DNA of 64,000 nucleotides from Struthio camelus (Eukaryota; Chordata; Aves; Struthioniformes; Struthionidae). Position numbers and translations under genes: made by a program. The notes beneath the pieces were generated by a model that saw only the letters and a list, made by a program, of their open reading frames with translations, was not told where the DNA came from and searched no databases. The stretch lies in assembly GCF_040807025.1 (NCBI RefSeq), contig NC_090967.1, forward strand, positions 5,454,001 to 5,518,000. Reading direction: 5' to 3'. Of the stretch, positions 38,101 to 50,100 are shown piece by piece (position 1 is the first letter of the stretch; each line of letters begins with the position of its first letter).

Positions 38101-41100
38101 AGGTTGTGTCTGTGTAACTGCTTTGCTGAGAGCTTGTGGTTCAACGTTCCTATTTTGCAGGATTTCAGAGAGAAAAATATGGATTACATGAGACCAGATA
38201 TTGTTGCTTTACTACGAAGTAGTGACAGTGCTTACGTTCGGGAGCTGATAGGAATGGACCCTGTAGCTGTGTTCCGTTGGGCTGTTCTGCGGGCAGCTAT
38301 TCGAGCAATGGCTGTCTTTGCAGAAGCTGGACGACAAAGAGCTCAGAAGACCGCAGGTATGATCGGTGAAAAAAACACTCTGGAAACGCTTTCAAATACT
38401 ATACGACTGATTAATGCTTGTTGACAGAGCTAGTTAACTGCAAAACCTTATCATGCGAATGTGATCTTAGTTGATACTGAAGACAAAACTGAGTTGTGAA
38501 AATGACTTAACGTGGACATGCCAAAAAGGTTGTCACTTTTTTTTATCTGAGCTCGTTTGGAGTTCCACCTCCAGTTAGTGCACTGTAGCCAGCAGGCTAT
38601 GCCAAGTTTGAAGTCATATTTGTAAAAGATGGAGGAGGTACTGCTAGTTCTGGTACTGCTAGTTCTGGTACTGCTAGTTCTGGTACTGCTAGTTCTGGTA
38701 CTGCTAGTTCTGGTACTGCTAGTTCTGGTACTGCTAGTTCTGGTACTGCTAGTTCTGGTACTGCTAGTTCTGGTACTGCTAGTTCTGGTACTGCTAGTTC
38801 TGGTACTGCTAGTTCTGGTACAGTTCTTCCTATGACTGTTTATTTTGATCTTTATTGATCTTCCCAGATTTCCCTGAGGTTTCAGACAAGTATTCAAGGT
38901 GAAAGTTTAGTTTGCAGAGCTTTTCTGAGCAGCTGCAGCTTACTTTGTAGTAGTAGGTACTTTGAGAAGCAGAGTGAGTGATCTAGCTTAATAGCTAAAA
39001 TATTAGAGGAAAAACTCCAGGCCCTAGGATTGATATTTTTCTTCTTATAATTGGTGGGGGTTTTGTCTATTATCCTGGTAGCTTTTTCAAAATTCAACCT
39101 ATTGATTATTTCATAATAGGAGTGGTGCGCCAAGGACCCCGAGTTCCCCTTGGAGAACTCCAGAGAGCAAATACACCAGTAGAAAAAGTTTACCGGTGAG
39201 AAAAACGTACCTAACTCTTATCTTGTAGCTTTTTAAATGGAACAATGGAAAATACCCAAACGTAGTAAGACTTGACAGCCCATGAGCTGGGAAAAAGACC
39301 TGAATTGCTGAGTCACACTTTCATTTATCAAATATCAACTTAGATCTTTCCCCAAGGATAGCAAGTTTTATTTCTTCCCTGTCTTGTTTTGTTTGGCCTT
39401 TTTAATACTATCAAAACAATATTCTAGCTATGCTCTGTGTAAGACCCGTTGCTGCCAAATGCTGGTGACACAGCCTGAGTCCCATTTACCACTGGGTTTC
39501 TGAACGCTCCAAATGTATTTTGTGTATATTGCTGTTAGCACTGTATGTTCCTGTGCAGCTAGTCTGTGATCACTGAAGAATTCATAGGAGCACTCATTTT
39601 TTTGCAGCCTTCTTATTTCTAGGAATATGGAAATGACATGATTAGAAGGCAGGGCAAGTCCTGAACTGGCTCCAAACATTGCTCTATATAGGCATATTTG
39701 CCTTGCTATGGAGTATTTAGGTTCTATACGTGTTCCTTTTGCAGCTACTCAATGCTTGATTTCTCATTTGATTATTCTGAGGATTTCGATATAAATGCTT
39801 TTGAAGACATCATTTCTTTTTATGAAAACAAGAAGTAAGTAGAAATAGGCCTGGACTTAAAGGCCAGGGAGGCACATTCCTGGACAGACTGGCCTTCTGA
39901 GCATGCTCTGTGTGGAAGTGAAGCCTTGAAGTGTAGTATACGTAAAGTAATCACTTCATACTACTTCATAATTATTACGTCCTGGACGGTCTCAGCCACT
40001 TGTGGCAACTAAGAAGTAAAGGTGCAATTCAGGGAAAAGGATTGGTCAATGTAACACACCTGTTCCCTTGCAATATCTTAAAACAAAAACTTGATATTCT
40101 AAAAATGTTCCAGCAGTACTGGGGAAAACAAGCAACTCTCTGTAATAGTGTTGCTGCTGCCTCACGGAGCAGCTCAGAATGGTGATTGCATTTTATGGTC
40201 AGAAGTGACTCTTATACTTCTGTTATTTTTGGTTTGTGCCTCTCTGGAGAGTAAAGAAGGTAAGTTCTGTGCCAAGGCACATCACTCCCCAAGCATGGTG
40301 CATGCTTAAAATAATGAATCCACCACTAATTAGGGACCATCCCAGGCTTACTTTGAAAAGCTAAATGTATGCAAATAAGTTTGAAATAAACAATCAAATG
40401 CATCTTAATGAAACTTCAAATATTCCTGCATTATCTGCTTTCTAATCTACTCTTCTGAGGTGAGCCTGCTAGGCAGCCTCATTGCAGTATTCGAATCTGT
40501 TTAATCTATTCAGGAAATAGATACAAATATTTACAGCTAGATTACAAGGAAGCTGTATCTATCTAAAAAGGCTACTTAGCTTAACAAAAAGTTTTCTTGC
40601 ACGTTAAGTTAATGCACATGTTAATTTTAAACGCAAACAGAGGAATTTAGTGGCGCAAGAATTTACACAAAAAGGTAGAATTAGAAAATACCTTAGTATA
40701 TGATACTGATATTAAAATTTAGAGTAGAAAGTGCTGACTTGACATCAGAATAATTCATTTTTAGGAAAAAGTAGTCTGGGATTGGCCTGCTACTGTTTGG
40801 AGCACACTTGGTGACGGGATCTCTTGGTGATTTTTTTTTTTTAAACTCCTGTTTTCTCCCTCGTGGCTGTATATCTTTGTTTGCCATCTTTGTTTTGCTG
40901 TGAATCATTTTAGAGACATGCATGAACAAATCATCGCGAGTATAAAAGGACTTCCATGGCAGGGTGATGACCCATGTAAGCTGCTTCGGTCACTCAATCG
41001 ACTTCAACACCGCTCCCACTTCATGTGAGTTCTGGTGCTAGGTATTGCTTTGAAAGAGCAACAATAATCAACTAATTATTCTAGTCCATGAAAAAGTGTT

Positions 41101-44100
41101 CTTGTCCCAAACTTGTCGCCTGCAAAACCCAAACAAGGCAACTATGAACAAAATATTTCCTTCAAAAAACACGAAGCCTGTAGAGAATGCTTTGTTACTT
41201 CCTTTGCGTTAGCTGATGGTTAAGCCTGCTTTTTGTGTGAATTTGCTTTAAAACCCAAGAACACAGTTTAAGTTTGTTGCTATGCATGTGTAAGAAAATC
41301 AATCTGTAGTATGTTGCACAGAGTTGGAATGTGCCTTACGTCAAGGAGTTGGCACACTTAGAACTAGGAGGATGTTAGCTACAACCTTGTTTCTGACAAC
41401 TTGAGGTTGTGGCTCACTGTCTTTGTGAGGATCGCGGAGCATGCCTGAGGTTTGTTTATTGCCCCAGGAAGTTCTGGAGATGATCTCAGACGTATTAGAA
41501 TTCATAAATGGAGTGCTGGGACATATGCTGTCCTTCTGTGAGCAGTTAAGTGCTTTCACAGGGGTTCTTGTTCAAGCCACAGTAACTTCTGAGTCAAGTG
41601 TTTTTACCTGATAGCGCCTTGGTATGAAGAGATTTTGGTGACTATGCAGTTAGAATAATAGAATGGAGTAATAGAATAATAAATTGTACAAAAACCAGTG
41701 CTACAACAGTAGTTTTTAATAGATTTGACTTCAGATACAGTGTTTCACTTTTGAAAGCTTCCCATGCCTACAGTGTTTATTTAAAAACAAACCAAAAAAA
41801 AAGTTGCGAAGCAGTTTGCATTTTTTGCATTGGTCGCTTATAAGACAGTCTGTGCATGAATACACCTCAATGATGTTGTGCTCATTTTCTTCTGTCCTTC
41901 ATCTTGCCTCATAAATTGCACCAGTCTATGGCTTGCTGGAATAACCAAAAATCATATGTTCTTTTTCTTAAATGATCTTTAATATTTTAACAGGAAAAGT
42001 AGAGGTATCAAACAAAAGCAGATCACTCCCAAGGTAAAGTTATTTGAATAACTTAGATTTCTCTCTTGTTTGTTGTGTGAACTGAATGTGAACGTTCATT
42101 TTGATTGACAGAACTCACTTCAGAAAAATACTGTTTCATAGTATAGGGAACTTCCCTTTTGACAATCAAAAGGATAGGTAAACGTTCATCTTTGTAAGAA
42201 GAGTGGAACAGAAGAAAACTATCCTGAATTGGGACATCTGTTTAATTAGACTAGCTAAAGGTGCCATAAATATGTAAAGCTATTTCTAGTCACTATGTTT
42301 GCCTTTCATGACTTGACTATGTAATTCACCTTGTTCCACTTGCGCTCTTGGGATGGGGCAGTGCAAAGTTTTCACTCTTGAGGAGAGGTTTTAGTGTGAA
42401 AAATAGAGAGTCATCAAGCATACCGTGCCACTGAATGTGGAGCTGACTAGTTGGTTTTGTTCTTATTAATTCTCACGTAGATGGAAATATTTCCCATTCA
42501 GTTAAGTGACTTGTACTTTGTGTTGATTATGAAAACTTTCTTTTAGAACTTGCTGGATTCCAAGTCTCTGAAGCTCATAGTAAGCATGACTCTGCATGAT
42601 CGAACTACAAAATCCCTCTTGCATTTGCACAAAAAGAAGAAACCCCCTAGCATAAGTGCACAATTCCAGGTAGGTGACTGATGTGGTGGTACGCAACTTG
42701 CGGGTGCAATCTAAGCACCCATTTGAGAACAGACCTTCCTGGGACTTGCATGCTAATTCACTATTTCAGGATATTTGCTATAATGGGGTTATGACAATCT
42801 GAAGCGCTGCAGTAATGTTGCTTTTAGTATCTAGTTTTTATTGAACGCACGTATAGTACTGCTAAGAAAATTGCTTCGTTGATCAACAGCATAGGCTGTT
42901 TTTTGAAATACTTGGCGGGGGAGGAGAGATTGTGCACTTTTCTTCCATAATGCCCTTTTGGAGAGAGAAAAAAAAAAAAAAGGGACAAATATGTGGCATC
43001 TAGGGTGATTTTACTTGAAAAACAAAATGGTTTTCACTCTTGGGATTTGTTAAAGTAGGGATTGTTACTGTAATCGTTAGACTGCAATTAACTTTTCTTA
43101 TGCTACAGTGTGTGTTAGTCTCTGTACAACCAGCCTCATCCTCATCTGTACACAGATCCAGTGTTACTGTAACAGCATATTCAAATCCCACTTTTCATTG
43201 GCTTGAGAAAAGGTAAAGCAAATATAGGGGTATGCTGTGCGGTATTGAAACACCTCCATATTGGATGAAATAGAATTTGTATCAGACCTGAAGGAGCTTG
43301 TATTCTGAGGAAGGAGCTGTACTGCTGCCAAGTGCAACTCAAAATGTTGATTTCTGAAGAAAAAATACTTCCTTTCAGACTTCGCTTAATAAATTATTGG
43401 AGACACTGGGGAAAGCTGAGCCGTTCTTCATCCGTTGCATCCGCTCCAATGCTGAGAAGGTAAGACTACCTTAAGAGTTGATCTGATTGCTGAAGTCGTA
43501 AGTCTTCTAGGCCCTATAATATATCTTGTTCACTGTCATTCTGTATGAAGGTGGAAGGTCACCAGTGTATGGAAGTGGAACGTCTACCGGACAATAGCAG
43601 GACAGTTCAGGCAATTACTAGATGTTGACTTCTGATCTTTTTCAGAAAGAGATGTTTTTTGATGAAAGCTTGGTGCTTCAACAGTTAAGATATACTGGCA
43701 TGCTAGAAACTGTGAGAATCAGAAGATCTGGCTACAGTGCCAAATATACATTCCAGGTATGTAAGGAACTGGAAATGGATTATGCATTTGGGAATATTTG
43801 CAGCTGTTGAAAAACATGCATTGCCTCTGAGTGATCTAACAGGGTCTTTCATGTCTCTGTTCATATAACACTTGTGACCATTCTGAATGAACTGTAAAAA
43901 TCCATTGTAGTTTTGACAGAGCCTGCATGGTGACAAGTTTTAGTCTAAACTGTTGTGTAAGTCACCTACCAGTAAGTTGTTCTATCTGTTGCATGGAGGA
44001 AACCATTCTGAGCACTGCCACGAATATAAGCAGTCAGTGTTACACACTAGGGTCTCTATATGTGAATTTGGTTTCTATAAAATACTTTGTGCACATAGCT

Positions 44101-47100
44101 TTATAGATCATGTAGAGGTTATCTGTAAAGCATTAAATTTAAGCAGAGACTGAATGAAGCCTGCATTTTACAGACTGGGGAAAAAGTAAGATTTGGAGGG
44201 AGAAATAAGTACTTTCAAACTCTTACAGCTCAGATGATCAAGCTTAATTTTGGAAATCTAGTTAAAACTCTAGACTCATGAATCATCTTCTAAATCTGAT
44301 CTCTTACTGTCTCTGCTTTTCACAGGAATTCATAGACCAGTTTCAGGTGCTACTGCCCAAAAGTGCTAAAGCATCTAAGGAAGACATTTTTGCTTATTTG
44401 AATAAACTAAAACTGGACAAAAACTACTATCAAATAGGGAAGACCAAGGTCTGTAAAACTTTGTATAATCAAGGCAATTATAAGAAACACTAATATACAC
44501 AGTGAAATTTAGTGCAGTTCATTTACAGGTGTTGCTCTTTTCTTCTGCAATTCACACTAAAGTTAGCTATTTTAACTGTTGTAAATGTTGACACAGACAT
44601 TGGTAGATATAATTTGTAATGATTCTGTCTTCTTACAGTACAGTAGAGAATACAATTTCTGTACTGTAAGGATGTTCCTTCTGGGAAATTGTTGCTAATA
44701 GCATTTATCAAAAAGGTCAATGTCTTTAGGATTTTGTGATTTGAAGGCAGTAAGCATACAAGCGTGTTTTAGAATCCTAGCACTTGGATTAGTAAAACAA
44801 AAGGATTGTTACTTCTTGGGAGCACTAACTGCTGTCAGCAGTAGTAAGTCTTCCTCTCCTCATTTTCTAGCTTGTGTAGATACCTCTAGAAGATCTCTTA
44901 TCTGTTTGTTGATGACCTTTTCTGTAACTGTGAGCAGGTTTTTATGAAAGAGGCTGAACGGCAGATACTACAGGATACACTACACAAAGAAGTGATCAGG
45001 AAAATCATTCTTCTTCAGAGCTGGCTGAGGATGGTTTTGGAAAGGAGACGCTTTCTCAGAATACGGCAAGCAGCTGTTGTTTTGCAGGTATGTTTGACTG
45101 AAAATTGCCTTTTTTTTCTAAAAACCACTTCAAGTACCTCCTCCTAACTTCAGAAATCTCCTTTCTTAGGCTTGGTGGCGCTCCTGTTATGTTAGGAGGG
45201 AACTGGAGAAGAATAATGCTGCCACTTGTATTCAGACAGCATGGCGAGGATACAGGGAACGAAAATACTACCTTCAGCAGAAGAATAGAATTTGTCTTGT
45301 GCAAGCCGTGGTTAGAGGACACCTGCAGCGTAAGAGGTAAAGGAAGAGAAGCAATAGGGTATGAACATATGCATTTTAGCCAGTTGGCTGCTTGACTATG
45401 CCTGCTGAATTCAGTTTCTGCGGGATGAATTTAGTTTCTGTGAACAACTGAAGATAGTTATTACCATGTGATCCTGCAGTCAGTATCAAATAGCCAGTAG
45501 CGTGTGGAGACTGGTTAAGCCCTTTGTACTTGAACATTATTCAGCTGGGCTGCACTGATGTGTGCCAGTCCTAATAACCAGTCCTCCATGCAGTCATGCT
45601 GGGGCTGTAAGTATTTTTGTGCTCTGCCTGTGTCACTATTTAGGCTGTTTAAACTATGGGGTGTTTTTCTTTGCCACTGTACACTAAATACTTCTGTGTT
45701 CATCTTTCAAACTTTTAATAGATTTCAGAAAATGGCTGTGGAAAAGCAGAAAGCTGAAGAAAAACAGAGAGAAATGCAGGAAACTCAAGACAGAGAAAAT
45801 GATATGAGTAAGGACGAGGGCAATGAACCAGCAACAGATCAATTGCCTGTGATACATGAGTCAGAGCTGGATCAAGCGGCTGTGGGCATTGATGAAGCTC
45901 CAAATAAGCAAGCTGAAAACCTGAGCTCGTCTTCTGAAAAAGCTGCGTTATTCCAGAAGAACACGACAGGGAACTCTGAGAAGGTAACAAACAGTCGGGA
46001 GAAACGTGAATCTCGCCGGCAGAGGGGGCTGGAACATAATGAATTACAGAATAAGCTTGTCCTGTTTTCCTTCGAGGGACCACCTTTACTGTGCCTTGAG
46101 GAAAAAACCTCTTCTGAAGAGGCCCCAGAAACTGTTGAAGAGCCAAAGAAATCCACAGCACAAGATACTGTCATTCAAGAAAATCGCAAGGAAAAGAAAA
46201 GTCCAGGCGAAGGAGAAACCCTTTCAGGCATGCCCCTATCAAGTGACATAAAAGAAAGTGGTTCCATTCCTGAGCAATCACCTGAATCGGAAGGGGAAAG
46301 AGTAGATGATAAGGCTGTTGAGGGAGTCAAAACACAAGAGAACCAAAAGAACCAGATAAAAGGCAGCCAAAGCTTTAACTGCCCTGAAAGGCCAACAGAT
46401 CTTGCACTGAATGTTAAAAATATTCTACCTGCTACTGGGAGCTTTCGAATTCCAGCTGAACGTTGTGCAGATAAAAACAAACGTCTTGTTCAGAAGACGA
46501 CCAAAGATCTCGATAGTCCCACTTCTTCCCCGATTCAGAGATATGTGGATGACCCCGGGAAACTAAAGTATAAGAGGGAGAAGTGGAAAGGAAAGAGACA
46601 GTCTGATGCTGGTCACAATGACATCCTGAGTCAGTCTTTGGATGAAAGAACGCATGTGGATCGGTCTCCTCAGGATCAGCTAGAGTAAGGGCAGCTTCCT
46701 AATTATTTTGACTTTTTCAAAGAGTTTTCTGTAATATTTGAAAATAGATGGAGAACTCTTCACAACCTGTATGTCTGGCCACGTAACGGGGGAAAAATGA
46801 ACTATGAACAACGGCTGCTTTTTCATGGCTTTAAGTCTCCGATCCTACCGTTGAATCTGTATGGGTGGAATGTTTTCCAAAGCTAACGATAGATAATGAA
46901 GCCTGCCTTACTGAATTGAAATGGAGAGTCAGGACTTCAGCTTAAAAATAGTTTAGAGATTATTGTCTTGTTTCTTGCTCGTTAAGAAAAAGATTTTAGT
47001 GACTTCTGGTTTCTTCATCACTCTGTTGCGGCAGTAAATCTGGTAGACCCATTTTTTTTATTTCTCCAATACATTTTGCATTTAAAAATAACTTGCAAGA

Positions 47101-50100
47101 GTTGATCAGAGTTTTCTGTTACAGATGTAAGTAACATTGATATGTGGGTTATTTAAAAATTAGTAAGTATTAACAGGCTAAAGAGTTCTGTGAAAAATAC
47201 ATTCTGAAACTAATCTTGTCACTTTGCAGAAAGAAGGGGAGTTCATCTTCTTTAAATGATCTCTCTTCCCTGACTCAGTCTGTTGCTGTGAATCAGGTAT
47301 GGAGGCTATGGAAAGATGTGCGTATTTATACTTAATTATCCTTATTTATACAGTTTAAAGATTCGTGAATAACTGTAGTGCGTTCTGGATGCCTGTGTTC
47401 CTTTCGGGTTGCTTTTTGGCTTGATATCCAAGTAACAGGACTTCTTTACCAAATACTATGCAACAATTTGAGAACTCTTAATTTTTTTTCACAAATGGAC
47501 TCTTGATCAAAGCCATATATATACTGGGATTTTAGTTTAGTAAGGTAGGTAGGTACCTTACTTAGTAGGTAAAGAAGTGTTTTCTCTTGACCGGGCAAAC
47601 TTTTTCACCATTCTGATTTTTATAAGACCATTTAAAGAATCTTTTTCACTTAGTTTGTAGTTTTTTGACTCCTCCTTCTTCTCTACTGTAGCAATCACCA
47701 GATACAATAGAAGAAGAAAAGGGCAACAAGAAACATCCTGTGCAAAAGAAGTTCAGTGAACTCCTACCTACCGGGGATTCAGCTGTTTCCATGCAGCCAC
47801 CAAGTCAGCAGATAGATGCCAAGTATGTATCGCGTGTCTGGCTTTAGACTGCCTTTAACAAAATGAAACAAGGAGGTTTTTCCCCCTGGTACTGGCATTG
47901 GGCATCTTGAGAGCATGACTGTGGAAAGAGACGTACGTTGACATCAGCTGTGTGAGTGACTGCGGTCCTGGTTGATTTGATCTTCGTGTTGGTGTAAGAA
48001 TGATATCTGAACCTCTGAAGGGAAAAAAAATAATGCTGCTTATGTAACTCATGGCTTTAAACTGGTTCTTTTTAACTTAAGAACCAACACAGAGGATTAG
48101 ATTGAAGGTCCATCTAGTATACTGCCGTCCAGAGTGAGAAATAGGATGCCGAGGAAGAGCTTAAGAGCACAGCAAGCATTTAATGCTGTCTCCCTGCCCT
48201 GTTCCCTCAGCTGCTGGCATTCTGCTGTTCAGGGACTCCCTGAGCCGGAAGTGATGTCTTGGATATCTGATGTGCTGTGTCTGTGTATGTTGAAAGCAGT
48301 GCTCTAATGTAGTAAATATCAGAATGTCCAGATGTGCTTTCAGACTGTCTTTCCTTTTTTTCTGGTGACCGGTTTGTCTGCAGCTGGGACTTCAGAGTGA
48401 ATGTCCACAACAGAGGTTATTCCCATCTTGGACATTAACTGTACTGTGAAATGAGCCTTTTCTTCTAGCATAGCCAGCTTCCATTACAGGTGTGACAAAC
48501 TTGCATCTGCTTTTATGTTCAGGTCTACATTTAAAAGCCCTTTGCGTAGACTTTTGGGGAAGAAAACAGACAAGAAAATTCTGAAGGAGAGTCCTGATGT
48601 GATTGATGAAGGAGAAGGCCTTTCCTTTGTATCTTGTGTCCTGTTTGCAGAAACAGGAGGACCCCAGAAAGTTTCAGAAAGTGAGTTTCTGTGACTTTAG
48701 GAGAATGTGCAAGAATGCTTTAAAAGTCCTTCCCCAACTTCCTAATGTCATTGTTTCTGTAATGTTTTGCATGGCTACTGAGGAAATAAATGCTGCAGAA
48801 TTCCATCATCCTGCTTTAGAATACAAATTAATTCCTTTTCCAGCTTCTTCTGGACAGCCAAGTCGCCTCCAGGTGGGAGAGCACCATGTAAAAGAGAGTA
48901 GTAAAACAAAGAAGAACCGTACTATTAAGATCAGCAAGATCTCGAGTGTGTCTCAGAATTGGCAAGCTCCCATGGTCTGTGAGATTAAAAATGCCAATGA
49001 ACTGAAACATCTTGATGACTTCCTTCTAAACAAGGTAAAGTGAGCTCAAGTGTGATAAAATTCAGGTCAGTGTTCCCTGTTTGTGTGGAATTTCAAAGAC
49101 AACTTTTCTAGGTGTAAGTTTCTATTATATTTTAAAGCAGAGGGGAATTGGTTTGATAAATTGACCAAATTAGGTCTGTATTAAGACCCTTTTTTTTCTT
49201 TCCTCTAAGTATTTGCATACATTATATTATATTACATTATATTCTGGTGACATTCATGTTAGTCCTTCATTTACTGTTCGCAAAAAAGTGCGCAGCAAAG
49301 GAGCAGTGTGAGTTTTAAGGAAGCAGAGGCAGTTCTTCAAAGTCTAACTCCTGTTGTCGTATCATCACAGCGCGTTAGGAAATGTTTTAAATAATTGGTA
49401 TGGTCATAGACAACTAAGCCCAGTGACTGAAACTTAACACTGGCTGGATGTACTTGTTTTTATGAAATATGATGGAGATGTATTTGGCCTTTTAGATCAA
49501 TGACTTGCACTCCCAGAAGTCTGGTGTTGAATGTTTATTTTTTGAAGCCACGGAGAAGTTTAGAGGAAATATCAAGACCATGTACTCTGCTCCTGTAAGT
49601 AGTAAATCTCAATGAAGTGAAAAGGTGATAGATAATTAAATGAATCAAGCATGCCGTTTAAGTGCTTGACCTACAGCTCTTTAACAAATGCAATTCTTAG
49701 CACAGAATTCAAAGTTGAATGTTAAAGCCGAAAAAATGATTGTATATTTCTGTACTGTAGTGTACATGTTACAGTTCTGCTGTTATCTTAAGCAGATTAC
49801 TTTGTTTCCCTCTTCTTATTCACTCAGCTCTAAATTTTTTTAGAAATGGCTGGATGTTAGTGTCTTCAGCCTCTTCAGGTTGCTGTATTTAATCATCTAA
49901 GATAGTTGCCAGCAGTGTTTCCAATACTCTTCCAACTCAGCTTTCTCTCAGCCAAGTACCCTTCTGCAGCATAGTAGAGAAGTATGCTAAGTTATTTCTG
50001 TCATGGGCTGTTATCTTTTACTTTAATCGTGAGCGTGCTTTCTTGTCTCTGAACTGAAACACGTATTATAAAACTCTGAAGCTACCAACCGTATTCAAAA

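Noticed and set aside
38637-38820. CRISPR-like array
   Set aside because: The repeats are directly adjacent with no unique spacers, and the DNA is vertebrate. It is a minisatellite.
38451-38897. Minus-strand ORF of 148 codons with repeated TRTSS, and plus-strand LVLLV ORF at 38629-38835
   Set aside because: Both are produced by the 15-bp minisatellite, whose length is a multiple of three. Neither has conserved flanks or splice context.
45715-46174. Minus-strand ORFs of 148 and 100 codons
   Set aside because: They are shadows of MYO9B exon 24, whose plus-strand frame is clearly the coding one.
46682-46688. In-frame TAA ending MYO9B after the long tail exon
   Set aside because: The TAA lies inside a GTAAGG donor. 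Splicing to 47230 keeps the frame and leads on to the C1 and RhoGAP domains.
48603-49043. Apparent frameshift or second gene overlapping the MYO9B tail
   Set aside because: A 163-base GT-AG intron (48681-48843) joins the two frames exactly and restores residues conserved with human MYO9B. The N-terminal part of this ORF is intron read in the wrong frame.
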